Assembly: GCF_037392515.1 (NCBI RefSeq)
Contig: NC_090280.1
Location: 74,140,504-74,204,503 of the forward strand
Direction of reading: 5' to 3'
Length of the DNA: 64,000 nt
DNA from: Haliotis asinina
Taxonomy: Eukaryota; Mollusca; Gastropoda; Lepetellida; Haliotidae
Under the pieces are notes generated by a model that was not told where the DNA came from, did not search any database, and was given only the letters and a program-made list of their open reading frames with translations. Below are positions 9,780 to 22,720 of the stretch, piece by piece (within the stretch, counting starts at the first letter, position 1; each line of letters opens with the position of its first letter). Both the position numbers and the translations under genes were made by a program.

Positions 9780-11645
9780 TCCTTCTACATTATCTCGTAC
9801 AACATTGTCTGTACTGGGCGGCAATCCCCATGGACATACTAACTGGTCATATTTTGAAGGGACAGAGATGTCCGACAAATCTGCAGGGCATTAATTAGTG
9901 TTACAATAAATTTAGTAGCAAAACAAAACCCAAAGAACAAAAAGAAATGGAAAGACGAAAAAAATACCCAATGTTGAATATACAGGCTTGACATCTATAG
10001 TGGTTCATGTAAGTACGAAGATCAGTTACATTCAGTCGAACAATCGCTTCCTGAGAAGTTTGGTAACTTATATACTATATATTCATGTTTATGTAATTGT
10101 CAAATTGGTTCCTTCTTGATCGAATCTGTCATCTGACAAAAAACACAAACTTCCTTTAATTTCATATTTTAACATATTAGATAAATACGTTTTGTACGAG
10201 AGATGGGGTTTTGTTTGTTGAAAGTATCCATTTTTCTCATTTCGTTGAACACTGAATAGATACAATGTGATAACCCAGTTGTAGGGTATGAAGTACTGGC
10301 TGTACATTCCAAAAACGTGGCTTTATTTTCTCCATATATATGAAGAAAAATTCTGGTGTTGTCCGGAGAAAAATAAACTTTCAGACATGGAAGTATTTTA
10401 ATTCTGGTTCGTCGTTGGGGGAATCATTATTGTAGTCACATGGGAGCGGTACAGCTGCCTAATTTCATGTATGTACTACCATGTGATGCAAACACCGTTT
10501 ACTCACGCTTTGATCTCAGGACCAATTCCTCATTTAGCTGGCCAAACTGCGCAAATAGTACGCTTTGGCCATGACTCAATGCAAGATGTTTACCAGTGAC
10601 TATAAATGAGTATCAATTGGTGCTATTTTCTGCAAGACTACTGATAATGCAAAGGCGAGGCTGCCAGTGATAAGTTCGATGGGAATCAGTTGTGATTTAC
10701 TGGGAGACTAGTACGACAACTGTTAGTCACATCTACACAGATTTGCGTCTTCGAGCAGGATTGTATGGTGCGCCAGTTGGGACATAATTTGTAATATACA
10801 GTTCTCCTGTTTAGCCTTTTTGTATGAGTATTTTGAAAACGGCCATATTCTTATTCGTGTCGGTTTGCCCCAGTGGTGGGGATGTGCCATATCGAGATTC
10901 CATGCTTTGTGGTTCGAAGCTAAGATTCTCACAGACTGTTATCCTTGGTCTCTCAACCCCATTACCTGTGCACTTTTGATTCACAGAACGGTAAATGTTT
11001 GTGGCCAGATTCACTTTGGACTTATTCCTCCAACGTTAAGCTAAATGACCCTTCGACAGTTGAACTGTTTAGGCAGAACTGCCTTACAGACCCACCCGTT
11101 CTCGTCAAGGAATAATAATACTGATAACTGGCCACGTATATAGCGCTGAATTGAACGAGGCATACAACATAATAGACATTATTTTCCCGGATAATCCAAG
11201 CTGCCTGTGAGGCGGAAGAAGGTTGATCGTCATGACTTATACCACCGGGTACCCATTTTCCGCTGGGTGAACAAAGGTAATTTTAACTGACCCACTTGCC
11301 TAAGGTGTGCCCACATAGATGCTTCGTTGTTGGGCAGGACATAAGTCTTAAAAACTCTCAGGAGTCAAGGTGCCAAACACGGTCACCCATCCAAGGACTC
11401 TCCGTGACCAACTTCTCCTGATTTTGGACCTGCGCTCTCTGTACAGAGGAAGATTGGCATGTAGTAAAAACGCTGGATTTTGTGAAAGAAATATATACGG
11501 TCAAGATATGCATTTGTAAATACACTCATCACAAAAATACATTCCAAACATTATCAAGGAAGGTGCTATTACAATGAAACCTCGTTAGTCCGAATGGTAC
11601 ACTTCTAGTAATAGTTTGAACATATCAATCATGTTAATGCTGCTT
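9780..11645. other. intergenic, no gene seen
   Basis: This is unique-looking sequence with short, unrelated open frames. I see no repeat family, no RNA gene and no similarity to a protein family. Confidence 0.55.
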
Positions 11646-11649
11646 GGTT

Positions 11650-11880
11650 TGTTGCTTAACGCCGCACTCAGCTATATTCCAGCTATATGGCAGCGGTCTG
11701 TAAACAATCGAGTCTGGACCAGACAATCCAGTGATCACCATCTTGAGCATCGATTTAAACAACTGGGAACCGCTGACATGTGTCAACCAAGTCAGTGAGC
11801 CTGACCACCCGGTCCCATAACGACAAGCATTGGTTACTGGAGATCAGTATTCTGTTTGTAACCCGATCTTCAAGGGTCTC
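11650..11880 (-). mobile_element. SINE-like family B, minus orientation
   Basis: The copy is nearly complete, from ttaacgccgcactcagctat through ttccagctatatggcagcgg and ccagacaatccagtgatcac to cgatcttcaaggg. One block (gtcgcctctta) is deleted. Confidence 0.85.
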
Positions 11881-12390
11881 ATTTTTTGTGATAAGAATCA
11901 TCATGTTGACGTTCCTTACTGAAGTTTGAATATATTTTATTGCAATATTGCTACAGTTGGTTTAACAGTACAACAGCATAATCTTTAAATCTGGTATGAA
12001 GAATTCTAAATATCAATATCATTGACATTTGAAATGTTACAAATGACAGTAGGTGAAATGAGGTGAAATTGCTGTCGTAGGTACATGGGTGTGTAGGCAC
12101 CACTGACAATAATAATTATGACTTATCATCATCGTGTTATTGTCATCTCAGTCAGTCTCGTTTAGTTTTACACCACATAAGAATCCAAACAAAACTGTTG
12201 CCTATTCATCTGCATAATATGGGACTGTTTGGAACCTCATAACACAAAAATCTCTGTTTCTTCAATATTTAAACAGCATTGGTCCTTAAGTGAACAAATA
12301 AACAAACATTCCTAAGATTTGAAACAGTTGTTTAAAGTTTTACGCTCAGTGTTGTCACAGTCTTTACTTATTTGCCTTCCCCAAGAAGAG

Positions 12391-12567
12391 AAGTTCGGCG
12401 AGGTAGCCTACTGGTTAAAGTGTCCGCTCGTAACGCTTAAGACCCGGATGCCATTCCCAACATGGGTGCAATGCGTGAAGCACATTTCTGGTGTCTGGTG
12501 TCTGGTGTCCCCCTCGGTAATACTGCTGGAATACTGTCAAACGCGGCGTAGGACTAACCTCACACAT
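12391..12567 (+). mobile_element. tRNA-derived SINE, family A
   Basis: The A box is in gtagcctactggttaaagtg. The B-box region is decayed (cggatgccattccc). The element carries an internal triplication of tctggtg just before its tail. Confidence 0.85.
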
Positions 12568-13915
12568 TCCCCCAGTAGAATAGTACAGCAGTTTATAGCG
12601 AATGGACATTTTTATTTCGAGTGTCCTTTGCAATTTAAATCACACCCATTCGCTATAAAGCGTTCTTTGTTTGAATAACAAAAACATAAAATGAGTGATC
12701 CCTTATACCGGGAGAGAACGTTTGACTTGAAACAACACAGAGAATTATGAAGAAATCTGTTTTTAGGGCACGGTTTTTACTGGTCATAAGAACACCCTTA
12801 GTTGTGAAAAGGAAGTTTAGGGGAATAATTTCACAAGATTATTCCATCACAGTCGTTAAAGTGTGTCCCTGCTACTGCTCCTTAATTCTGCTGGCGCCTC
12901 TTTGATTCAGTAAATCCAAGGAAATAGCATGTCATGGGTCGGAGGCAACGCAGGAAGGTCAATATGCCTGTACTGACAAAAGCCGCTTTCACGTCATTAT
13001 GCCCCATTCAATCTTCCATACTTCAAAGTCAACGGGCAGTTCCAGAAATGTCTCTGATTAGCGTAGCAGATATCGCAACAGGAATGATTCCAAGAAAGTA
13101 CCGAAACACTCCTCCAGATAAATATGTCATTTGCATACGACGATCGCTTTCCACGCTTCACCTCGACATCTCGACTACATATTGACCGGATGGTCCGGCA
13201 GGATACGTGACAGTCACACTGAAATATACACCCGGGCTAAGATTTGCTTTTTCCTATTAGCACAGCTGATAAATGAGACACCTCTGGATAATGAGGAAAC
13301 GTAATTGGTGTTTTGTTTGATGTGTTTTTACGGTTCCTAAAATGTTTCATATCAATAACTGGAAATGTGGTCACTATGTCAATGATATTGCAGTTTCGAA
13401 GAATCGTTGCCTTTGCTCTTGATATGATTTGAAAGGATAATGCTGACCAATCCTAAAGAGGCATTCTTACTTGAATCGCAGCAATGTTAGTTCAGATGTC
13501 GTGTGAGATGTTTATTGTAATAAGAGCGAATTTCCACTTAAGGAGCTTATTAATGTTATTTACTTTATTGAAATAGATGCCAAACAATATTCTTGTTTTA
13601 GTTTACCGAGTGTTACACAATGTTGTAAACACGGTAACGTGTTTCTTGGTAGGCTGAAGGTCTTGACAGAGAATGACATAATCATTCTGAAATGAAACGC
13701 GAGTCGTGACAGAATTAGGATGTTGAGAGCTTGACATCTGTTAGATCGTTGCAAAAGAGTTTCATACGGAAGAATAATACCTGAAGGATTATAAAAATGA
13801 ATACGAATATGAATGACTGGTTTGAACATTTTGTAGATTTTGTTGAGTTAACTTGAAAATACTTTTGTAATAGTATCCATACAAATTATTATTTAAACAG
13901 GGAATAAAGTTTTTG
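12568..13915. other. intergenic, no gene seen
   Basis: No repeat, RNA gene or coding similarity is recognised. The frame at 13560-13829 on the minus strand is short and unlike any known family. Confidence 0.55.
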
Positions 13916-13916
13916 G

Positions 13917-14030
13917 CCGTTTAGCACCGCACACGCAACATTCACGTATATTACGCTGGTCTGTGACTAATCGAACGTGTGACAGACAATCTAATGGTCG
14001 ATATCATGAACATCGTCTTCATGACCTGTT
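13917..14030 (-). mobile_element. SINE-like family B fragment, minus orientation
   Basis: A strongly diverged tail-proximal part (tttagcaccgcacacgcaac, ctggtctgtgactaatcgaa, gacagacaatctaatggtcg). It sits head to head with the + copy that follows. Confidence 0.6.
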
Positions 14031-14046
14031 AATACCCTAAACGGAC

Positions 14047-14265
14047 TCGTGAAGATCCGGGGTAGAGTTAGTCTTCGGTATCCCATCCCTGTCGTGAGAG
14101 GCGACTTACTGGATCGTGTGGCCAGACTCACTGACGTGGTTGACACGTCATCGTCTCCCAGTTGCGTAGATGTTCATACTGTTGATCACTGGATTGTCTC
14201 GTCCAGGTTCTATTATTTACAGACCGACACTTTGTACCTGGAATATTGGTGTGTGCGGTTTGGAA
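14047..14265 (+). mobile_element. SINE-like family B, + orientation
   Basis: Starts ctcgtgaagatccggggtag and runs through cccagttgcgtagatgttca and actggattgtctcgtccagg to acctggaatattggtgtgtg. It is full length but diverged in the tail. Confidence 0.85.
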
Positions 14266-14359
14266 AAAACAAAAAACACGCGCTAACCATTACTCTAACC
14301 AGGAATCTCCATGGGCAGACATATATGATATACGGTAAGAAAGCATTTCTAGAATTGTA

Positions 14360-14458
14360 GCCATGCACCGTTGATCACTGTATTGTCTGGTACACCCTCG
14401 ATTATTTACTGACCGCCGCCATATAGCTGGAATATTGCTGAGAGCGGTGTTAACAATC
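14360..14458 (+). mobile_element. SINE-like family B, 3-prime half
   Basis: Only the block from gttgatcactgtattgtctg to gaatattgctgagagcggtg is present. It is well conserved, so it is younger than the neighbouring copy or a separate insertion. Confidence 0.8.
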
Positions 14459-14787
14459 AACCAGTTTCCCCGAAACGTTTGAGGGAAGCACTGATTGCGT
14501 TTTTTACAATAGTCCTTGTCAACGTAACAGAACAGATAGTTTTCTTGGAAAACTAGAAACATTTACTTGGACGAATATGGTATACCAAAACACGACCATG
14601 GCTTCCTGGAGTGCTTTATTGGACTCAACTCTGTACACCAGAGCAGCACACTAGACAATCAGGACCCGTGGTAACTTCTGGCAAATTATTCGATAGATGA
14701 TGTGTATTTGTGACATACAGAAATATACTTGTACGGGTCCAATGAACAGTTTTAAAGCTTCTTCAGAGGTATCGTAGCTCTACGGCT

Positions 14788-14999
14788 GTCGTAAGTCAAC
14801 GTTACAGTATACACGGTACGGATGTCGTAAGTCAACGTTACAGTATACACGGTACGGATGTCGTAAGTCAACGTTACAGTATACACGGTACGGATGTCGT
14901 AAGTCAACGTTACAGTATACACGGTACGGATGTCGTAAGTCAACGTTACAGTATACACGGTACGGATGTCGTAAGTCAACGTTACAGTATACACGGTCC
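14788..14999. repeat. 36-base minisatellite, about 6 near-identical copies
   Basis: The unit is tacggatgtcgtaagtcaac plus gttacagtatacacgg. Copies are almost identical, so the array is recent or homogenised. The multiple-of-three unit gives a periodic frame on the minus strand that I regard as incidental. Confidence 0.95.
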
Positions 15000-15029
15000 G
15001 GATGCTACGAGAAAAGTTACAAAGAGTGT

Positions 15030-15592
15030 CGTAGCCTTACAACAGCTTTGTGAAACGGGGCACCCTAATCTATTTCTTGACAAGGGGTTCCGGGTTTTAA
15101 TAGATCCATCTTGTCTCATGCTCGTACATATGCTTGCTCTAAGTGTACCGACAGCTTTGTGAAACGGGGCACCCTAATCGATTTCTTGACAAGGGGTTCC
15201 GAGTTTTAATAGATCCATCTTGTCTCATGATCGTGCATATCGGTGCTGTAAGTGTACCGACAGCTTTGTGAAACGGGGCACCCTAATCTATTTCTTGACA
15301 AGGGGCTCCGAGTTTTAATAGATCCATCTTGTCTCATGATCGTGCATATCGGTGCTGTAAGTGTACCGACAGCTTTGTGAAACGGGGCACCCTAATCTTT
15401 TTCTTGAACAAGGGGTTTCGGGTTTTAATAGATCCATGTTGTCTCATGTTCGTACATATGATTGCTCTATCTGTACTGACAGCTTTGTGAAACGGGGCAT
15501 CTTAATCTATTTCTTGAACAAGGGGTTTCGGGTTCTAATAGATCCATCTTGTCTCATGCTCGTACATATGACTGCTCTAAGTGTACCGAGGT
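15030..15592. repeat. tandem repeat of about 110 bases, 5 copies
   Basis: Successive copies start with cagctttgtgaaacggggca at about 15042, 15152, 15261, 15370 and 15480, a period of 109-110 bases. Each contains ttttaatagatccat and cttgtctcatg. The copies differ by small substitutions. The array follows directly after the 36-base array. Confidence 0.95.
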
Positions 15593-16870
15593 GACTTTTT
15601 AAGACGTCTCTAAAATAACACACTATCAATAATCATTGGGCGAAAGTGTCTGTGACATTTACCTACTGCCTTCACACCTTCAAAAGACACAACTGGAGAC
15701 TGTAGTACTTTAGAACCGCAACTTAACTAAACCTTAAAAACATCCAACTAAGGCAAAGTCAAAGCCCAATCATTCAAGCTAATTTAAGTTGTACAGAAAA
15801 TGTCTTCCATTTTACATGTAACCTTGACTAGACAAATTACACGAGTATGCTGACTGCAGATATATGCCAGTAGCAATTCACGGTTATCCCCTATTATCAA
15901 CTGCCCAGTATTCTCACAGGGAACCAATACACAACAAGATTAATGCATGAGATTGGGTAAAATGAACTGCTATCAAGAAAGAAGGTTGGCCATATGGGGT
16001 GTAGGCAAACGCAATGTGGGCTCAATGGTATTAAAGCACAACACGCAGGACGGACATGATGTCATGCATGCAAATGTATGTATATATATTTAAATCTAGT
16101 ACGCTATCGTAAAATTAAATCACCGTAGACTGTACAAAATAAAATCACTTTGGACTGTACAAAATAAAAACGACTCAAAGATCACCAACAACTGAAGGTA
16201 GATCACCAGACTAGGGACTTACAGTGCCTTTGCTACCTGCATGGATCCTAGCTGGATTTACACCATCTCCTCAGCTATTGGTGATTGAGGACAAATCTAG
16301 CCATAACCTAAAAGCACACATACTCCACAATTGAAAAAGAGGCACGTTTAAATTTACTTTAAATGTGTCATGTCTTACGAGCAATAATGTTGTGGTACTT
16401 TACCCTTTGAGGGTATAGCCATGAACAATTTCAGTTATTAATCTAAACTATCAATAATAAAAGTACACTCGTCAGCTATTTGCAAAACATTTTAATCAAA
16501 ATTTATCAACTAATTACAATCTCTTTTAAATACTCAATGATAAAATGTCAGATAACGCTATAAAAAATAGACATGACTGACCGTGATTCTCTCATCACAA
16601 GAGGACCCAGGTTAAGTCAATGTTACATGTGTGATATTTGGGACTTCTTTGAGAGGCATTTAGAAGTTGTATGGGTGAAGGAAAGCCAAGCTGTATGGGT
16701 AGTCAACTTCGTTATTGCAATGTGTGCGACGTGTCGGTGTAGGTACAACCACCGTTATCAAGCATGTGATTACGGTGTTACTGCAAACACAGACACGTCA
16801 CACTCATTGCAATAAAGACTTGACCATCAATAGAACTTGGTTTCCCTATATTTGGGACTACACTGTCTCA
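15593..16870. other. intergenic, no gene seen
   Basis: AT-rich sequence with no recognisable element. A small duplication (actgtacaaaataaaa) is visible near 16130-16170. Confidence 0.5.
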
Positions 16871-16889
16871 GTGAATATTGGTGAAACAA

Positions 16890-17560
16890 GGTGGAGGTAA
16901 AATCGATATGAACAAGAGGAGGTAAGTGCAAAGTTAAGGATAGTCCAAATGAAAAACGGACAAAACGAGAGCGCAGAATGGAGCGAATAAGTATGTACAC
17001 AATGGGGCGGATGTAGTCAAATCGAGTACAGATTAAATAAGGTGCGGACAAAATGGGTAAAGACAGTGCAGACAAAACGAATATAGTCTCAACGAGTAAA
17101 CGCAAAATGAGTGCAGACCAAATAAGGTCTGGGTACAAACTTAATTAGGTGTAGGCAAACCAAGTTATGCTTTTATGCAGTGTAGAAAAACGAGTACAAA
17201 CCGAATTATGGTGTAGGCAACATGAGATCATACTGAATAAGGTGTGTCAAAATGAGTACAGACTAAACGATGTGTAGGAAAGACGAAAACTGAATCTGTG
17301 CACACACACTGAATACAGTTTAAACAAGGAGTAGCTAAAGGAAGTGCAGTCTAAATGAGTAAATGCCAAATGAGTACTGAATATCTTGTCAAAATGAGTT
17401 GAATAAAGTGTAGTCGAAATGAATAAAGACAACATATGGCACAAGCAAAACGAATATAGACTAGTTGAAATGTAGTCAAAATGTCGACAGGCATATCCAC
17501 GTGTGGGCATTGTGTATGGAGACAAACGAAGTTAAAGTCAGAACGAGTTGACAGCATCCG
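16890..17560. repeat. degenerate purine-rich repeat tract
   Basis: Variable words of the type aaatgagtacagactaaa and ggtgtaggcaaac recur throughout, with irregular spacing of roughly 30-40 bases. It looks like a decayed tandem array. The minus-strand open frames in it are by-products of its A/G bias. Confidence 0.6.
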
Positions 17561-19295
17561 AAACTAAAATTCACCCACGCTGAAAGTTCTCAAAATGGGA
17601 ATTATTCATTGGCACCCTTCATCCTCATCTTGAATTTGTGTATGAAAGACACCGAATCATACCAAACAGTCCCTTTGTAGAGACAGCGTATTGATTATTC
17701 AAAACACTTGCCAGTGTTATTCCTTTGTTATCAAATTTTATGAACAAAACCATCACAGTTTCCTTCGTACAACATTATTGCAATAAACATGCGCTCAAGC
17801 CTCATTGAATATTCGTTTTACACCAGAAGATATCTCCATAAAGGCAATATCACAATAATCGCTGACGTATTGACCGACAGACACCAGAAAGTGATGACGT
17901 CATCAAACATTGATCTCTTTACAGTGACCGCGAGACTGTGATGAATTACAAAGAGATCCACATGCTCTGCCAACTCGATTACCTTGAAGTGAGTGACAGT
18001 GGGCCTCGTTTTAGAAGCGAATCGTTAGCGGTGGTGACCGTATGCTACTTTCTGTCGTGGCCCCGCATATTCGACATGCATTTCCTGAAATTGCCAATAG
18101 CATAAAGGAAATGTATGAATTGCTGTCAAAATGACACTTTGTCTGAAATACAATTGGTTTCTTTCACTCATTGCTTTCATGTTTTTGTTTGCTATTAGTT
18201 TCATTCTAGATGAAGGAATTGCGGTGAATGTTTGTTCTTTTTTAAAAATTTAGTGTACAAAGGAAAGCTATTGACGACAGTTTTCATCAGCGTTGGATAC
18301 ACACCTTTTAAGACTGATTTCAAGCAGGTTCAATCATCATTATAACAAATATCCGTGAATGTCGTAACTGAAATTGAGAAATTGTCCATTTCTTACCAAG
18401 AACAGGATTTTGAAACTAAACTATACTTGTTTCGCCATTATTTTAATATCCGTTTTTCACTGATGAAAGCTTTAGTTCTTATGTTGATAAAACTCACATT
18501 AACACAAAGTTCTAAATACTTAAAACTGGTGTTTTTTAAAACTTGTTATTGTCTTATTTATTTCAGTTGTAAGTCTAAGTATTAACATGGTCTATAAATG
18601 TATTAGACATTACATTGATGTATATTTAGTTAACGTCAATGCGTGTTATATATAGCTAGTGACAAGATTTGAAACTTAAAACGCAGAAAATTGAAAAATC
18701 AGAAAGAACATGGTTGAAGCGTTCCACATTCGAAATCAATGGAAAACTGACATACGTTCAACGAAACTACTCGTTTCATTCAGCAGCATGTACATTAGTC
18801 ATGGGTTGTTGAGGACCTACATTCCTATCGTGAAATACAACAACTTTGAAAAGAAAAGAATCGACACAGAAACAACAAATCTTCAAAGTCGACAAAAGAT
18901 CCATTGTAAATTTATACTGATGACACCAGCTGTTCGGAAGTAAGATGACCAAACTCTTTGATCTTACCAAAGGTAGGTATGAACCCTTAACTTAACCCAG
19001 TTATATACCATTAAAAACATCAAATATTGGATTTACAAGATGCAAATGATGAAGCCAGGGAGAAAACAGATGATGAAGAGGAATTAAAGGAAAATGTGAC
19101 AATTTATATCATTCTTTTTGGCAATATATGAATTACTTTATTATATGTGCGTTGATATTGGCAAGTGTTATGATAGTAGGATGAAATATTCCCTACTTAT
19201 TTTCGAATGGTATAATTTAACAATTGCACTTCAGCTGAGCATAAGGGAGATGAGGGTACATTAGCGTTGCTGAATCACTACGTACTGTTGGCGAC
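17561..19295. other. intergenic, no gene seen
   Basis: This is unique-looking AT-rich sequence. One perfect CRE palindrome TGACGTCA lies at 17895-17902. No supported coding region. Confidence 0.55.
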
Positions 19296-19297
19296 CG

Positions 19298-19610
19298 CCT
19301 GCGTGGTGTAGTAGATAGAGCGTTTGGCCGGGGAGCGAAAGGTCGCAGGTTCTATACCCACACCACAAGAGGTTAAAATATATGGTACTTATCGTTCGCT
19401 GCCGGGCGCTCGGTATTAACGGGCACCATAAGAAGTCAGTATAATGGGCTTGAGTTGGATGAGCATGCCTAACTGCGGTATGATGATCTCAGCGAGCTAG
19501 CACTATTGCACAAGCTTCAGTCTTGGCTAGTACAAGCAGCCACGCATACACAAGCGTGCATGTTGTCATATGAGCGAAACATTCTTAAGTGCAACGTAAA
19601 ACAAAAAATT
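19298..19610 (+). mobile_element. tRNA-derived SINE, a third family
   Basis: The head is tRNA-like: gtggtgtagtagatagagcg (A box region) and gcaggttctataccc (B box), flanked by gtggtgt and acaccac that could pair as an acceptor stem. The body continues through gctgccgggcgctcggtatt and caccataagaagtcagtata to aagtgcaacgtaaaacaaaa, which resembles a SINE tail. It shares neither body nor tail with family A, so I call it a separate tRNA-derived family. Confidence 0.65.
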
Positions 19611-19765
19611 CGCCGAACTTCACCAGATGAGAGAGGGCGATTATACAGATGAGACAGGGTGCAAATAGAGATGAGAGAGGGCGAGTATACGTTTCAATTT
19701 AATCCAATGGTTTGTTCGAACTTCTTTGAAGAACGATTTAAGATGAAGAATGAGTGAATTTAGTT

Positions 19766-19902
19766 TAACCTGGTTTCTAGGAAGACTTCACAAATATCAC
19801 AACGGGGGCATAAAAAATGGGCTTCGCACATACAGGGAATTAAACCCGGATCTCAGGTCTGACGAGCTAACTCCTTAGCCACTAGGCTACCACACCGCCC
19901 CT
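19766..19902 (-). mobile_element. tRNA-derived SINE, family A, minus orientation
   Basis: On the + strand it reads cttcacaaatatcacaacgg, aatgggcttcgcacat, ttaaacccggatctc (B box) and ccactaggctaccacaccgc (A box). The tail is truncated. Confidence 0.85.
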
Positions 19903-22050
19903 AAAATGAAGACGTGTAATTATCAGATAGTTTGAAGAGAACGCTGCATGTTTTGACACATCATTACATTCTTTACGCTTGTAACATCCATTTAACATAA
20001 TCAAAACAAAAAGCGCTATCTCTTTGAATGACACGCTTCACAAAAAATGCTTTAATTTTGACTGAAAATAGCTCTTTTTCGATCAAAGACAATCAAAACC
20101 ACGAGCCCATGCAAGTTTAGGACGAAGAAACCCATATCGATAGAACAGTCTAAAACTATGTTTGATTCATCATTCAAGTAATTGCTGGATCACACCGCCA
20201 AGAAACGAGGCTAAAAATAGCTTAGAGGGATCGTGCACGAAGAGAGAGATTGCTGTATAATTTCTCCACATTTAACAACGATTCACAAAACAAAACCCAG
20301 GTCAATGCTAGAAGAACACATGATCCCACGGCGAGGAACTAAACACACATTTAATTTTAAGTGGGAATCATCCGCGATTCTTTAATCTATACATAAGCGA
20401 CCTGTGTCTGAAACGTTGCTTTTCAACATCGTAAGGGGCGTCGTTCTGTCCAATGAAACGACTCGGAGCAAGACGGGAGACTTCGCGAGACTGTATCTCA
20501 ACAGCTGCATTCCTGAGTTATGATTATTCATTGCTTTATGAATGCTAAGAAGCCCCCCTTGAACTGACCTGAGCAGTTTTGGTGCTCCACGACGAAACGC
20601 GGCCTTATCTGATACCTAATTACTGCCCGATGTCCTTCATTGTTTACTGTTGTAACGCCAGACAGCCTTCAAAATGTCGCATACTGACGATGAAAAGTCA
20701 TGTGTAAGCAAATGAGCGGTCAAAGAAAAAGAGCTGCCATCAGGCGATGAATAGATGTCTGTCTTCTCTACATGCTGCGTGCCTTTGCTGTCTGTGTCGA
20801 ATTACGAAACTACTTTCTTTACAACCCATCTTGGTTCATGTGACTATAAAACGGCAATAGAACGATGCATCTGACTGACATGAAAAAAGGCCCAATGCAT
20901 GAAAAAAAAAAACAGGACGTGTTGGAAGAGTATTTCAAAGAAATTCTGTTCAAGGTTAAAGTCAAATTAAAGGAGTTAGTACCCTAAATGTAATAACACT
21001 AAAGTGATTTACCGTGAGACAGTGGCTTGACACACAAACACGATGCTGAAAGATCTACTGAAAATATCAAGAAATTTCATTATAACGCAAATACATTTGT
21101 CTACACTATGGTTTAGATGATGGAACTTTCATGATTTAAGGAAAGCCCTCATAGGAGAAGGGTCTAGTATTCGGCTTGTCTCGAACTACAAAAATATAAC
21201 TCGGAATATTAAAAACGTTAAATTGTATAGGTGCTGTCTTGATAGAACCCAGCTGTCGTTCGCCGCAACTTCATATAAAGGGGGTGGCATGGGGGAGATA
21301 GGGTGGGAAATGGGTGGACGTTGTATAGGGCTAAGGTGGACTTATGAAATGTGAACCTAAAATCAAGCTCTCAAAGTGAGACGCTTGGTATTTATTCTAA
21401 AAAAAGTGTTATCCCACAGAAAATAACTATTGCAGTAAAATTTTTAAAATGAGGAATGATGTTTGTTTCGTTGAATATCTCCAAATGCGACATGGAACCG
21501 GCTCACACATTTCCATTTGTATTGAGGGAATACATAATAAAAGTAATATACCTCAATGCCGACCCACGCAAAGGGTTATTCGACTATTCTGAGCAACGCA
21601 CATGAACGTTGGAAATTGAGGCAATTACATCGCTGTTTTGTATTTTTTCCATTTTCGAAGGATTCAACTGATCATTGTATGCGTACCAATACCAAAGTAG
21701 ACGATATTCCATTTAGGTGTGACATTATTATGGAGCCAAGTTGTTTAATTGTATTTGAATTTAGAAGACGATTGTTATAATTCCATTCACAACGCCTTCT
21801 GAATTTCGTGCAAATACGCCAGTTACGTGGTACATTTCGGACTGACTGTCGTTTTAATATTGTTTTGAACTTAATGAAACGTTTTTTTACACGGTGATTA
21901 TCCTATCAGGAACTGCTTCGTACAATTGGCAAGCATTGAATAATAAGCACATCACAATCACAGTATCAAAAGACAATAACGTTGGTAATGATCGTCGATT
22001 TTTCGTCCATGAGCGACAACTGACGCGCAAGACCTTATAAGAACGGTGGT
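19903..22050. other. intergenic unique sequence
   Basis: No repeat or gene is recognised. The part at about 20400-20800 is of higher complexity and richer in CpG than its surroundings, and a G-rich tract lies at 21280-21314; both are discussed as observations. Confidence 0.5.
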
Positions 22051-22099
22051 CTCAAGTGCCTCTCAAATTGGAGGTGACGTCTCACAGCTACAGGTGTGA

Positions 22100-22720
22100 A
22101 TGGGTGGACGGACGGTGTGTAACATTTGCCACGGATGGAGTCTGCATGCTCGTAATTCACGAGGTATTCTACAACCGACTAAACGACACCTCTTTTTGCA
22201 AGAGGCCGCTGCTTTCAAAAGAGGCAATCCATTGCCATGGCATTGGGCAAACGATATATTTTCGGAAGATTCGAGGTTACCTTTGGACTACCCTGCCTTT
22301 TGCAACAGCTTTGTAGATGGAAAGAGCGTTTTAAGGCCGTTAACTTTGGACATAACGATCGTTTTGAGGGTGCCTCATTAATGGCATAGGGTGCAGTCAC
22401 TTTCACTGTGAGAACACGTTCACATCCACAGACGTTTGGCTTGGCAGTTCTTCCGTGACAACATCCCGCAGGTGCGCGCTGTGCTATCTGCGCACCGACA
22501 TGGACGTCGTTTCCTGATGGCAACGCTAGAGCGCACAGGATGCATGCCGTTAATATGTATCTCCAACAGGAGAATATGTCCAGACTTGCGTCCAGTCGAA
22601 CATGTCTGGGATATTCTTGGACGCGCGTACGTCACCGTCAACAACCACAACCAACTCTCTACCAGCGTGGAGCTGCTCCACAGAGCGAATGGATCACAAT
22701 GCTGACACTGGACGTATGAT
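22100..22720 (+). pseudogene. Tc1/mariner-type transposase relic
   Basis: Pieces of a Tc1-like DDE transposase appear in order but in different frames. From about 22245 there is IFSEDSRLPLDYP (first catalytic Asp region, usually FSDESRF). From about 22350 there is NDRFEGASLMA-stop-GAV, where the usual Trp codon of MVWGG has become a stop. From about 22515 there is DGNARAHRMHAVN (second catalytic Asp motif, usually DNARPH). In another frame from about 22575 there is CPDLRPVEHVWDILGRA (third catalytic residue motif, usually SPDLNPIEHVWD). Frameshifts and the stop show that it is dead. The N-terminal DNA-binding part is not visible. Confidence 0.85.

Noticed and set aside
9282..9842. 186-codon open frame as a secreted repeat protein
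   Set aside because: It is created by a stop-free 33-base minisatellite; equally long frames exist on the other strand and no signal peptide or domain is seen.
16827..17557. minus-strand open frames rich in Ser, Leu and Tyr
   Set aside because: They come from the composition of a degenerate purine-rich repeat tract; no conserved motif.
19298..19372. functional tRNA gene
   Set aside because: The tRNA-like head runs on into a long non-tRNA body and a SINE-like tail; it is better explained as a SINE.
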